The position numbers were made by a program, and so were the translations under genes. The notes beneath the pieces were generated by a model. The model saw only the letters and a list, made by a program, of their open reading frames with translations, made no database searches and was not told the DNA's origin. A DNA stretch of 64,000 bases from DASSUW01 sp963806395 (GTDB lineage: Bacteria; Actinomycetota; Thermoleophilia; Solirubrobacterales; Solirubrobacteraceae), in the NCBI GenBank assembly GCA_963806395.1, contig CAWDYI010000012.1, forward strand, positions 62,001 through 126,000, read 5' to 3'. Of the stretch, positions 38,099 to 46,784 are shown piece by piece (position 1 is the first letter of the stretch; the number at the start of each line of letters is the position of its first letter).

Positions 38099-38633
38099 AG
38101 CGGTTGGAGCGTTCCTCGAACCGCTCCAGCAGGCGATCGACTGTCTGACCCCGACGGTCCTGAACGTCTCCGGCGGCTACCACGTCGCTGATCGCCCGCA
38201 CGCACTCACGCTCGGCGACGGCGACCCGGTGTCCTTGGCCGGCGAGCACCAGCTCTCGCTGTCCGTGATGCAGCAGTACGTGCTCACCGAGTCGGCTGGC
38301 GCTCGCGGCCCCTGGAAGGTCCACACCACCGCGTACCTCTACGAGCTCCGTCGTGACGACGCCGAGTTGCTCGTCTACCACTGGCATCCGAGCGGCGTGA
38401 GCCCACAGACGAGCCCGCACCTGCATATCGGCCCGGCCGCCGACCTGGGGTTCAAGCCGCTGCAGGGCGCCCACGTCCCGACTGGGCGCATTGCCCTCGA
38501 GGAGGTCCTACGCATGGCGGTTGTCGAGTTCGGCGCTCGGCCGCGACGCAAGGATTGGCAGCAGGTTCTTGAACGAACGCAGGCCGGCTATGAAGACTGG
38601 CGGACCTGGCCGGCGCCGCGCGAGTCGGAGTGA
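38076..38633 (+). CDS. Hypothetical protein, second gene of a two-gene unit
   Basis: A 185-residue protein with a TTG start inside the preceding gene. A beta-rich middle (DPVSLAGEHQLSLSVMQQYVL, WKVHTTAYLYELRRDDAELLVYHWHP) is followed by a His-rich stretch (SPQTSPHLHIGPAADLG) and a helical end (IALEEVLRMAVVEFGARPRRKDW). The conserved-looking YHWHP and HLHIG motifs could bind metal or phosphate. No known family was recognised. Confidence 0.55.
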   Translation: MAGRTPAEAVGAFLEPLQQAIDCLTPTVLNVSGGYHVADRPHALTLGDGDPVSLAGEHQLSLSVMQQYVLTESAGARGPWKVHTTAYLYELRRDDAELLVYHWHPSGVSPQTSPHLHIGPAADLGFKPLQGAHVPTGRIALEEVLRMAVVEFGARPRRKDWQQVLERTQAGYEDWRTWPAPRESE

Positions 38634-38734
38634 GCCGGGCGCCACAGCCGGGGACACGCCGACGCCTCGGCCTCCTCGTTGTTCAGGCGCGTCTCCAGAG
38701 CGGGGCGAAACGCGCTGGCGGACGCGTACTTCAC
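38588..38734 (-). pseudogene. Truncated AbiEii-type toxin gene
   Basis: A GTG at 38734 overlaps the AbiEi stop by 4 bp and opens with VKYASASAFRPALETRL. That is the start expected of an AbiEii-type nucleotidyltransferase toxin. After about 17 codons the similarity ends and an unrelated sequence reaches a stop at 38588. The nucleotidyltransferase domain is absent. Confidence 0.5.
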
Positions 38735-39348
38735 GACTTCGCCGTGGTGGCGGCGGCACGCAGCCGCGGCTGCCAGGTGGCGGGCAGTCGGTCGCTCAAG
38801 CGCGGCAGCGTAGTCTGGCCGCGCTGCAGCGCCTGGCGAACAGCGAGATCGACCTGCTCGGTCCAACCTCCGCTGCGTACGACGTCCGCGATCGTGCGCT
38901 CGACCCCAGTGACCGGCACCCCGAGAACCCGGCGGCGATCGCGCCCGCCGATGGGCCGCTCGCTGTAGTGCGCTCGCACGCCTTCGGGGACGGTGCTGCC
39001 GCGCTTGCCACGCGGCAGCGTGACGTGCACCTCGTCAGCGATCAGGTCGGTGAGCTCGAGCAGTTCCAGGGCGCTGACGTGCGACACCACCGCATCGGCA
39101 CGCGCGAGCGCCAGCCGAGCTGGGATCACGTGCTCGTGCGGCGAGCTCGGGAACCGACGCAGGCGGTAGACGGCATGCCCGACGCGTTCCAATGTGCCGG
39201 CCTTGCGCGCGTGGTACGTCAGCGTCGACCGCGGCACGCCGGCCTCGATCGCCTGTTGTGCGTTCAGATAGCCGCCCTGCGCCTCGGCCAGGGTGTACAA
39301 GCGGTCCTCGGCACTCTCGTCACGGATCTCGCCAACTTCTTTGGCCAT
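38731..39348 (-). CDS. AbiEi-type antitoxin/transcriptional regulator
   Basis: A 205-residue protein. ATG 39348 gives MAKEVGEIRDESAEDRLYTL, then AEAQGGYLNAQQAIEAGVPRSTLTYHARKAGTLERVGHAVYRL, the N-terminal winged-helix domain of AbiEi antitoxins. The C-terminal region (VSHVSALELLELTDLIADEVHVTLPRG, VERTIADVVRSGGW, DLAVRQAL) is the usual effector-like domain. In AbiE systems this protein represses the operon and counters a nucleotidyltransferase toxin. Here the toxin partner is only a stub, so the antitoxin is orphaned. Confidence 0.8.
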   Translation of the reverse strand: MAKEVGEIRDESAEDRLYTLAEAQGGYLNAQQAIEAGVPRSTLTYHARKAGTLERVGHAVYRLRRFPSSPHEHVIPARLALARADAVVSHVSALELLELTDLIADEVHVTLPRGKRGSTVPEGVRAHYSERPIGGRDRRRVLGVPVTGVERTIADVVRSGGWTEQVDLAVRQALQRGQTTLPRLSDRLPATWQPRLRAAATTAKS

Positions 39349-39515
39349 ATACGTGACAGTAGCCGGAATTGGCATCCGAGTCCAGCGATACTCACCGGGC
39401 ACGCGGCAGCGCCACCTGGACCGACGGAACGACCGCACGAGGGCTTGGCGCGGGGGTGTGCGAGGCACGTAAGCGTGTCGAGCCCAGCGCTCGGCCTGCA
39501 GACACGCCCTACGCG

Positions 39516-39746
39516 TCAACCGCCGAGCGCTTCGAGTTCGTCACGACCATCGCGGACCAGGACGACGGCGTCGGCCGGTGCGAGGCCGGCGCGGAACCCC
39601 GCAAGGGCATCCAGAGCCGCCTCGAGGTCTCGCCCGGCGGCGGTGAGGTCCGCCCGCAGCAACTGGTCGGCGAGCGCCTCGGGCTCGATGCCGCGGCGCG
39701 CGGCTTCCCTCACGAGCAGGTCGTAGGTGTCCTGCTGGAGTTGCAC
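39516..39746 (-). CDS. Antitoxin-like small protein
   Basis: A 76-residue protein (GTG start) reading MQLQQDTYDLLVREAARRGI, then EPEALADQLLRADLTAAGRDLEAALDALAGFRAGL. The N-terminal half looks like a ribbon-helix-helix or VapB-type antitoxin; the rest is acidic. No toxin gene follows. Its start codon lies at the junction where the 793-bp repeat ends, so its promoter now derives from the excisionase-relaxase side. Confidence 0.5.
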   Translation of the reverse strand: MQLQQDTYDLLVREAARRGIEPEALADQLLRADLTAAGRDLEAALDALAGFRAGLAPADAVVLVRDGRDELEALGG

Positions 39747-39747
39747 G

Positions 39748-39810
39748 GAGCTCCGCGCGCGTGAGGCCGCGCGGCGCGCCGAGGTCGTCGAGCGAGAGCT
39801 GAACGGTCAT
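39748..39810 (-). pseudogene. Excisionase gene truncated after 21 codons
   Basis: MTVQLSLDDLGAPRGLTRAE is identical to the start of the intact excisionase-like gene at 19021-19260, then the sequence switches to the antitoxin-like gene. The helix-turn-helix is lost. Confidence 0.7.
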
Positions 39811-40541
39811 CGGTCCAGCCCGAGGTCGCGGCCGCTATCGCGCTCGCGGCGCACACTCCGCGTGGCGCGATCGAAACTGCCGAGCGGGTCGGCGGCACGT
39901 ACGACCGGCGGAGCGGCCTCCGCAACCTCGCTGCCGAGGCGTTCGACCTCTCCGTGCCAATGCGCCCGACTGCGCAGCCAACCGTCGGCCACTCGATCCA
40001 GCTCGACCCTGCGTGCACGCTGGTACCAGCGCGCGCCGGCGCGCTGACTCCTCAGCCCCTCGAGGCGAACGTCGACCTCGGCGAGCTGCGCCCGAGCGCG
40101 CTCGAGGTCGGCCATCGGCGACGGGCGGCCAAGGCCTTCGAGGGCAGCGTGTTGCGCTCGGCTGTCGGTGAGCATCCGCGTGACAGCGCCGGTGACATCG
40201 CCATCGGTGGTCAGCGGCTCGGCGGCTCGGTTGAGGAACGCGGGCGTCGCGCTCACGTAGAAGCGGGCCTCGGAGCGGTGCCGCGAGAGCGCCGTGTAGC
40301 CCCACTCGCGATACAGCTCGTCCGAGCCGAGCACGAACGCGCGATCCACCGTCGAGCCCTGGGCGAGGTGCGCGGTGAGCGCGTACCCGTGATCGAGGTG
40401 TCCAGCCCGCACGTAGCCGCAGGGCAGCTCGACTTCCCGTCCATCGTCAAGCGCGACGCCGACGCGCTCGCCGTCGACGCCGGTCAGACGCCCCGCGTGC
40501 CCGTTGGCGATGCCGAGTCGGTGGTCGTTGCGGCGTGCGAT
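39749..40541. repeat. Copy 2 of the 793-bp direct repeat
   Basis: The counterpart of 19199-19991, at an offset of 20550 bp and in the same orientation. Here the relaxase sequence continues beyond the right edge (40542 onward) as a long reading frame, so this copy is the fuller version. Confidence 0.9.
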
Positions 40542-42312
40542 CACGCGGTCGCCCACCGCGAACGCGCGCGCCTCGGTCACGACCTCGTCGGGCCCGATGC
40601 GTCCGAGCACGCGCAGGCGCGCGCGCACGCGCTGATTGAGGTCCGCGACGTCTCGGCGACGGTGCGCGATCATGACGGCGCGTTCACCACTCTCGTGCGC
40701 CGCCAGCCAATCCGCGACGAGACGCTCGCGTGCGTCGTCCGCGCTGGGCGCTGCAACGACGCGGCCGTGTTCGTGGTAGTCGCGGGCGAAGCGCTCGACA
40801 TTGCCATCGCGGAGCGCGGCGAGTGCGTCGCGGTCCCAGGGTTCACGCTGCCGTCGGACCTCACGCAGCTCGAGCGCGCCGAGCCGGTCGACGAGCGCGG
40901 CGAACAGGCCGCCGGCCTCGATCTCGGGCAGCTGGCGCTCGTCGCCGACCAGGACCAGCTTCCCGTCCGCGGCCTCAGCGGCATCGGCGAGCCTTGCCAG
41001 GTCGCGCGTGCCGACCATGCCGGCTTCGTCGACGAGCAGCACCGAGCCGTGCGCGAGCCGGAGGCCGCTGTCGAACCCATACGTGAGCCTCGCGATAGTC
41101 GTGGCGTCAACCCCCGCCTGGTCGCGCAGCTCGCACGCCGCCCGCGCCGAGAGCGCGCAACCCAGTGTCGGAACGCCGCTGCGCTGCCACGCCTCCCGCG
41201 CCGCGTCGAGCGCGAACGTCTTGCCCGCACCGGCGGGCGCGCGGACCACCTCGATGCCGCGGCCTCGAAGCGTGAGCGCGGCCACGAGCTCGCGCTGCTC
41301 CTCGCTCAACGAAGCGCGCGCCGCGAGCGCCGCGTCGAGCGCCCACGGAGCAGCGATCGCAGTCGCCGTCCGGCAGCGCCGTTCGGCCTGGTCGATCACG
41401 CTCGCCTCGAGTCCGAGCAGCTCGCGTGTGCTGAACCGCCGCTCACCGGCCGCCGGCTCGAGCTCGATGATCGCCGCGCGCGCGAGGAACGCGTCGGCTG
41501 CGGCTTCGATCTGCGACACCGTGGCGCCCTCCCGAGCGGCTTCGGCGAACGCCTGCAGCACGTCGCGTCGCCTGAAGGTCGACCGCTCGCGGGTCAGTCC
41601 GTTCGGTCCCTCGAGTTCGCGGGCCAGGCGGTCAGGGTCCGACGCGTCCGTCCGGGATCGCGTCGGCTGACGCAGCTCGCGCTCGAGCCGGCGACGGGTG
41701 AGGCCGTGCTCCGCGGCGCGCGAGCGCCACTCCGCGCGTAGCCGCCCGAGCGGCACGTCGTGACGCTTCGCGCGGCGCGTCTCGAGCGTCGCGACCTGCG
41801 CCGCACGAGCCGAGTGCTCTCCACGCCGGGCCATGTGCTCCAGGATCTCGGCACGACGTTGGGAGAAGTGGTCGACCACCGTGCGCGGCACCGCGACCAG
41901 ATCGGAGGCGCCGTTGACCGCCGGACGCCATGTCAGGCCAAGCCGATCGGTGACCTCGGCCCGTAGCGCCGCCTGGTACAGGTAGCCAGCGGTCTTCGCG
42001 TGGCGGTACAGCGCGCGCCCATCCAACGCCGTCCAGCGCCCATCGGGACCCCGGGTCGCGTTCGCGACGACGACGTGAGTGTGGAGAAGCGGATCGCCGG
42101 CGCGCGAGGAGCGGTGCTCGAACGCCGCCGCCACGAACCCGCGACCCTGCACGAACACGGCACCGCCGCGGCCACGACGCGCCCGACACGCCTCGCGCTC
42201 GAGGTAGCCGAGCGCCTGGTCAACGGCCGCCGCGTGCGCCGACCGCAGCTCGACGACCACATCGTGATCCGCGATCCCGAAGAGAACACTCACGCTCTTC
42301 GGCGCGCTCTTG
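39807..42312 (-). pseudogene. MobF/TrwC-type relaxase-helicase, N-terminally truncated
   Basis: An open frame of about 830 residues. It begins inside the TrwC nuclease domain (SAPKSVSVLFGIADHD upstream of the first GTG at 42293). The metal-binding HTH is in SRAGDPLLHTHVVVANATRG. The RecD-like helicase follows with Walker A RAPAGAGKTF (residues about 351-360), DEAG near 422 and GDERQLPEI near 450, ending RERDSGRDLGLDR. The first 80-100 residues, which carry the catalytic tyrosines that nick DNA, are missing. The break at 42312 joins directly to half a terminator hairpin, so the gene cannot drive transfer. Confidence 0.82.
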
Positions 42313-42328
42313 GCGGGGTTTCTTCGTT
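42310..42328 (+). repeat. Island right-end scar: half terminator matching 37.7 kb
   Basis: TTGGCGGGGTTTCTTCGTT matches 37718-37736 except at most the first base, then the sequence (ATTCGGGGTTCGTTCGAGAG) resembles that after the tRNA-Gly terminator at 16285-16300. It marks the point where island DNA meets the chromosome on the right. Confidence 0.55.
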
Positions 42329-42395
42329 ATTCGGGGTTCGTTCGAGAGCGGTGCTTTGGATTGGGTCGGCCGTGGCGGTTTACGATCGTGCTGTC

Positions 42396-44183
42396 GTGTC
42401 GTCGCTCGTGATCCGTCTGTTGGGATCGTCGGAGATCGAGCGCGATGGCATGGTTGTCGTTCCGCCGCGTGGTCATAAGGCGTGGGCCGTGCTGGCGTAC
42501 GTGGTCTTGGCGGAGCGCCCGGTGCCGCGCGCGCGGCTGGCGCGGCTGGTCTTCGGTGATGCCGATGATCCGCGCGGGGCGCTGCGCTGGACGTTGGCGC
42601 AGTTGCGTCGTGCTCTTGGGGTTGCCGGCGCGCTGCGCGGGGATCCGTTGGAGCTGGGGTTGCCGGCGGGGGCTGCGGTGGACGTGCTGTCGCTGGTTTC
42701 TGGTGAGCCGGAGCCTGCGCTCGTTCGCGGCGAGTTGCTGGAGGGGCTCGATCCCGGCGCCGGCGCCGAGTTCGAAGCGTGGCTGCTGGTGGAGCGGCGC
42801 CGGTTGGCGGGCGTTTGCGAGGCCGTGTTGAGGGATGCGGCGCTGAGTGCGGTGGCTGCTGGTGTTCCGCTTGACGGTGCGGCGCTGGCGTCTCGGGCGG
42901 TCGAGCTGAACAGGTTCGACGACGGCGCCCACGAGTTGCTGGTGCGGTGCCTGGCGAGGGCGGGTGAGGTCGGCGCTGCACGCGAGCACGCCGACGCCTG
43001 CGAGGTGTTGTTCCGTCGCGAGTTGGGGCGCGCGCCCGATCCGGGGGTGCGCCGGGCGGCCGACGAGCACGGCGCGCAGAGCTCGGGCGGCGATCGGGCG
43101 GCCGCTCTGGGACAGCTCGACGCGGGGCGCGCGGCCGTGGCGGCCGGCGCGGTCGAGCCCGGGGTGGCGTGCCTGAGGCAGGCGTGTGCCGAGGCGCGCG
43201 GCGTTGGCGACCGGGCGCTGCTGGCGCGCGCGCTGGCGGCGCTCGGGGCTGCGCTGGTGCATTCGGTTCGCGGCGGCGACGAGGAGGGCGCGGCGGTGCT
43301 GCACGACGCGCTCGCGCTCGCCGAGGGCGGCGGCGACCGCGCGGTCGAGTGCAAGGTGTGCCGCGAGCTCGGATTCGTGGCGGTACAGGCGAGTCGCGGA
43401 GTATCGGCTGGCAGGTGGCTGGGACGGGCCGGCGCGCTGGCAGTCGATGACAAGGAGCACGCGGCCGTGCTCGGCGTGCGGGGGAAGGCGCTGTCCGATC
43501 GCGCCCACTACGGGGCGGCGATCGGTCTGCTCTGGGAGTCGGTCGCGACCGCGCGGCGTTGCGGCGACGTCCGCCAGGCGGCGTGGTCGCTGGCGATCCT
43601 GGGCCGTGCGCTGCTGTTGTGCGAGCGCTCGCCGGAGGCGGTCGAGGTGCTCGACGACTCGCTCGCGCTCGTGCGCGCGGAGGGCTGGGTGGCGTTCCAG
43701 CCGTTCCCGGAGGCGCTGCGGGCCGAGGTGGCGCTGCGCCAGGGCGACCCCGATCGCGCGATCGCGTTGCTCGATCACGCCTTTGCGCTTGGTTGCCGCA
43801 TCGGCGACCCTTGTTGGGAGGCGATGGCCGCGCGCGCGAGGGGCCTTGTGCACGAGGCGGCGGGAGAGCGCGCCACGGCGTTGGCGTGGCTGCGCGACGC
43901 CGCGGTGCGCGCCGTGCGGGTAGCCGACCCCTACGTCTGGATGCACGCCTACTGCCTGGATGCGCTCGCCGGCGTCGCAATCGCCGACGCGGCGCCGGAT
44001 GCCCGCGAGTGCGTCGCCCAGCTGGAGCGGCTCGCCGCCCGCGGCGACATGCGCGAGCTCGTCGTGCGCGCCGCGCTGCACCGTGCAAGGCTCGGCGATC
44101 CCAGCGGCCTCGAGTCCGCCCGCCTGCTGGGCGAGGCGATCGACAACCCGGCGCTGCAGGCCGAGCTGGCCGCCGCCGTCTGA
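42396..44183 (+). CDS. SARP/BTAD-family transcriptional activator with TPR-like C-terminus
   Basis: A 595-residue regulator starting at GTG 42396 (VSSLVIRLLGSSEIERDGMV). Residues 1-90 are an OmpR-like winged helix (WAVLAYVVLAERPVPRARLARLVFGDADDPRGALRWTLAQLRRALG). Residues about 95-240 form the bacterial transcriptional activation domain (GLDPGAGAEFEAWLLVERRRL, ALASRAVELNRFDDGAHELLVRCLARAGEVGAARE). The rest is a run of TPR-like helices. Such proteins switch on neighbouring operons. It starts 68 bp from the island scar and precedes the methyltransferase and SBP56 genes. Confidence 0.85.
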   Translation: MSSLVIRLLGSSEIERDGMVVVPPRGHKAWAVLAYVVLAERPVPRARLARLVFGDADDPRGALRWTLAQLRRALGVAGALRGDPLELGLPAGAAVDVLSLVSGEPEPALVRGELLEGLDPGAGAEFEAWLLVERRRLAGVCEAVLRDAALSAVAAGVPLDGAALASRAVELNRFDDGAHELLVRCLARAGEVGAAREHADACEVLFRRELGRAPDPGVRRAADEHGAQSSGGDRAAALGQLDAGRAAVAAGAVEPGVACLRQACAEARGVGDRALLARALAALGAALVHSVRGGDEEGAAVLHDALALAEGGGDRAVECKVCRELGFVAVQASRGVSAGRWLGRAGALAVDDKEHAAVLGVRGKALSDRAHYGAAIGLLWESVATARRCGDVRQAAWSLAILGRALLLCERSPEAVEVLDDSLALVRAEGWVAFQPFPEALRAEVALRQGDPDRAIALLDHAFALGCRIGDPCWEAMAARARGLVHEAAGERATALAWLRDAAVRAVRVADPYVWMHAYCLDALAGVAIADAAPDARECVAQLERLAARGDMRELVVRAALHRARLGDPSGLESARLLGEAIDNPALQAELAAAV

Positions 44184-44259
44184 TCACACGCGCGGTCACA
44201 CGGCGCGATGGTGGCCTTCCGCCATCAGCCACCACGACGACCCTGCGTAGGAGGTCCCG

Positions 44260-45102
44260 ATGAGGCTTACGACCGGCCCCGCGGCGGACGAGATGTCCCA
44301 GGCGGAGGTTCTGCCGCAGCTCGATGCGAGCTCGCTCGTCGACCGCGAGCAATTGGAGGCGGAGGTCAAGGCGATGTACCGCCACGTGGCCCGCGGGGAA
44401 GCGGCGGAGCTCCACTTTGAGGTAGGGAGAGGGCTGGCCGAGCGGCTCGGATACCCCGGCCGGCTGCTGGACGCGATCCCCGCCGAAGCGCTGGCGTCGT
44501 TCGCGGGAGTGGGGCATCACCTGGACCTCGCCGCGCTCCAACCTGGCGAAGCGGTGCTCGACCTCGGCTCGGGATCGGGTACCGACGTCTTCTGCGCGGC
44601 CGTGCTGGTGGGCGAGACGGGCCGCGTCGTGGGCGTGGACATCACCGACGAGCAGCTCGACAAGGCCGCGCGGCTTCGGGACCGAGAGGGCTTCTCACAC
44701 GTCCAGTTCGCCGAGGCGCACATCGAGGAGCTCCCGTTCGACGACGCGAGCTTCGACGCTGTCCTCTCCAACGGCGTCATCAACCTGTCGCCGGCCAAGG
44801 ATCGCGTCTTCGCCGAGGCGGCGCGGGTCCTGCGGCCCGGCGGGAGGTTGGCGATCGCCGACATCCTCAGCGGCCGAGCACTCAGGGAGCGCACGAGGCG
44901 CAACGTCGAGCTGTGGGCCGCCTGCATCGCCGGGGCGATCCCTCGCAGCAGCTACCTGGAGGCGATCGAGGCGCAAGGCCTCCAGGTGAAGGAGCTGCGC
45001 GGAAATGACTACCGCTTCATCTCTGAGCGGGCGCGCGACGCCTGCAGCACGTACGAGGTCGAGAGCATCTCGCTGGTCGCCGCAAAGCCGCGCAAGACCT
45101 GA
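44260..45102 (+). CDS. ArsM-like SAM-dependent methyltransferase
   Basis: A 280-residue methyltransferase with a GGAGG site before ATG. The SAM motif is VLDLGSGSGTDVFCAAVLVG (about 99-118), with VVGVDITDEQLDKA, SNGVINLSPAKDRVFAEAARVLRPGGRLAIADIL and WAACIAGAIPRSSY. The last two blocks are typical of arsenite methyltransferases. ArsM has a reactive Cys in SNCVINL; here it is Gly172, while Cys222 (ACIAGA) is kept. The acceptor may therefore be a thiol, selenide or telluride rather than arsenite. It is 27 bp upstream of the SBP56 gene. Confidence 0.8.
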   Translation: MRLTTGPAADEMSQAEVLPQLDASSLVDREQLEAEVKAMYRHVARGEAAELHFEVGRGLAERLGYPGRLLDAIPAEALASFAGVGHHLDLAALQPGEAVLDLGSGSGTDVFCAAVLVGETGRVVGVDITDEQLDKAARLRDREGFSHVQFAEAHIEELPFDDASFDAVLSNGVINLSPAKDRVFAEAARVLRPGGRLAIADILSGRALRERTRRNVELWAACIAGAIPRSSYLEAIEAQGLQVKELRGNDYRFISERARDACSTYEVESISLVAAKPRKT

Positions 45103-45129
45103 CAACCACGCAGCAGAAGGAGGCTCGCA

Positions 45130-46470
45130 ATGAGCGAGGCCAACCAGCGCAGCAGCGCTGCATCGTTCTACGGCTCGCCGGAAGAGGCGTCGAAGGCGCC
45201 CACGGAGGAGTTCCTCTACCTCGCCTGCCTGCACCAGGGCACAGGGGTAGACGCGCCCGACTTCATCGCGGTGATCGACGCGCAGGAGGGCCGGGTCGTG
45301 CATGAGACGCCGATGCCGAACGTCGGCGATGAGCTTCACCACTTCGGCTGGAACCGCTGCAGCTCGGCGTGCCACGGGCCCGATCGCTCGCACCTGATCG
45401 TGCCGGGATTTCGCTCGTCGCGGATCCATGTGCTCAACGTCGCGGACGACCCCCGCCGGCCTCACATCGAGAAGGTCATCGAGCCCCGGGAGCTGGTCGA
45501 GAAGACCGGCTACACCCGGCCCCACACCGTCCACTGCATGCCGGGCGACAACGTCGTGGTCAGCATGCTCGGCGACCGCGATGGCGGCGGCGTCGGCGGG
45601 TTCGCCGTCCTCGACGCGCGGACCTTCGAGGTCAAGGGCCGCTGGGAGAACGGCGGCGAACGACCGCCGCTCAACTACGACTTCTGGTACCAGCCGCGCA
45701 AGAACGTGCTGATCTCCTCCGAATTCGGAGAGCCCAACGCGTACGAGAAGGGCTTCGACATCGAGGACGTCGGGGCCGGGCGCTACGGCCGGCGGCTGCA
45801 CTTCTGGAACCTCGCCGAGCAGCGGCTCGAGCAGACGATCGACCTCGGCGAGCAGGGGCTCGTTCCGCTCGAGGTGCGGTGGCTTCACGACCCCGAGGCA
45901 GAGGAGGGGTTCGTCGGCGCCACGCTGTCGAGCAACATCCTGCGCTGGTACCGCTCGAACGGCTCGTGGGAGGCTCACCAGGTGATCTCGGTGGACAACG
46001 TCGAGCTCGACGGGTGGCCCCTTCCGGGCGGCGTGCCCGGCCTGATCACCGACATCGTCGTCTCGATGGACGACCGCTTCCTCTACCTCTCCAACTGGCT
46101 GCACGGCGACCTCCGCCAATACGACATCTCGCAGCCCACCAACCCGCGGCTGACAGGCCAGCTCTGGCTTGGCGGGCTGCTCGGCAAGCCGAGCGACAGC
46201 GGTCGCGACCTGACCGGCGGACCGCAGATGCTCCAACTGTCCCTGGACGGGCAAAGGCTCTACGTCTCCAACTCGCTCTACTCGACCTGGGACAACCAGT
46301 TCTATCCGGGGCTCCGCTCGTGGCTGCTGCGCGTCAACTGCTCGCCTGACGGCGGGATGGAGCTCGACCCCGACTTCTTCGTCGACTTCCATGACCGACC
46401 CGGCGGTCCCGCGCGAGCCCACGAGGTGCGCCTCCAGGGCGGCGACTGCACAACGGAAATCTTCCAATGA
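45130..46470 (+). CDS. SBP56 family protein (methanethiol oxidase / selenium-binding protein)
   Basis: A 446-residue beta-propeller protein. It has all the landmarks of the selenium-binding protein family: YLACLHQGTGVDAPDFIAVID, TPMPNVGDELHHFGWNRCSSACHG, RPHTVHCMPGDNVVVSMLGD, RPPLNYDFWYQPRKNVLISSEFGEP, DIVVSMDDRFLYLSNWLHGD and GGPQMLQLSLDGQRLYVSNSLYSTWDNQFYP. Characterised bacterial members are copper-dependent methanethiol oxidases (MeSH to formaldehyde, H2S and H2O2). A strong GGAGG precedes ATG. Paired with a methyltransferase under a BTAD activator, it suggests methyl-sulfur or methyl-selenium turnover. Confidence 0.9.
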   Translation: MSEANQRSSAASFYGSPEEASKAPTEEFLYLACLHQGTGVDAPDFIAVIDAQEGRVVHETPMPNVGDELHHFGWNRCSSACHGPDRSHLIVPGFRSSRIHVLNVADDPRRPHIEKVIEPRELVEKTGYTRPHTVHCMPGDNVVVSMLGDRDGGGVGGFAVLDARTFEVKGRWENGGERPPLNYDFWYQPRKNVLISSEFGEPNAYEKGFDIEDVGAGRYGRRLHFWNLAEQRLEQTIDLGEQGLVPLEVRWLHDPEAEEGFVGATLSSNILRWYRSNGSWEAHQVISVDNVELDGWPLPGGVPGLITDIVVSMDDRFLYLSNWLHGDLRQYDISQPTNPRLTGQLWLGGLLGKPSDSGRDLTGGPQMLQLSLDGQRLYVSNSLYSTWDNQFYPGLRSWLLRVNCSPDGGMELDPDFFVDFHDRPGGPARAHEVRLQGGDCTTEIFQ

Positions 46471-46784
46471 TCAGCGGGCCCCTCGCGCACGTGGGCGGCC
46501 TCCCCATCGAGGAGACGCTCGGGTCCTTCGGTCCTGCGCTTCTCGTCGGGTTTGCAGTGACATGGGCGAACCTTCGCGCCCGCCTTCGGCGGGTGCGGTT
46601 CCGCGCCAGCCCGCACGGCCCTCGCGCAAGAAGGCCGCGCGCAGTGCAGGCGGGCCCGCCCGAACACCACGCTCGCGCAGGCCCTGATCTCGACGCTGCG
46701 TACCGTCGAGATGCACCTGACCCAGGCCTACCAGAAGCTTGGGATCGGGTCCCGCGAGGAGCTGCCGGCGGCGCTGGGAGATGA
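46467..46784 (+). CDS. Small membrane protein coupled to SBP56, probably with a disrupted 3' end
   Basis: ATG overlaps the SBP56 stop by 4 bp. The first 45 residues (MISGPLAHVGGLPIEETLGS, then FGPALLVGFAVTWANLRARLRRVR) make one membrane helix with a basic end. After that the frame crosses a LuxR remnant in another frame and loses protein-like character. A real product would probably be about 45-60 residues; the authentic stop seems lost. Confidence 0.4.
   Translation: MISGPLAHVGGLPIEETLGSFGPALLVGFAVTWANLRARLRRVRFRASPHGPRARRPRAVQAGPPEHHARAGPDLDAAYRRDAPDPGLPEAWDRVPRGAAGGAGR

Noticed and set aside
19257..42312. Complete conjugative element
   Set aside because: Only relaxase pieces are present; no coupling protein, type IV secretion genes, integrase or origin were found.
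43000..44541. Long opposite-strand frames across the BTAD gene (for example 42220-44541)
   Set aside because: They are Arg/Pro/Ala-rich shadows produced by GC-rich codon usage and have no domain.
44260..45102. Naming the methyltransferase arsM
   Set aside because: One of the reactive cysteines is replaced by Gly and there are no arsenic genes nearby, so the substrate is open.
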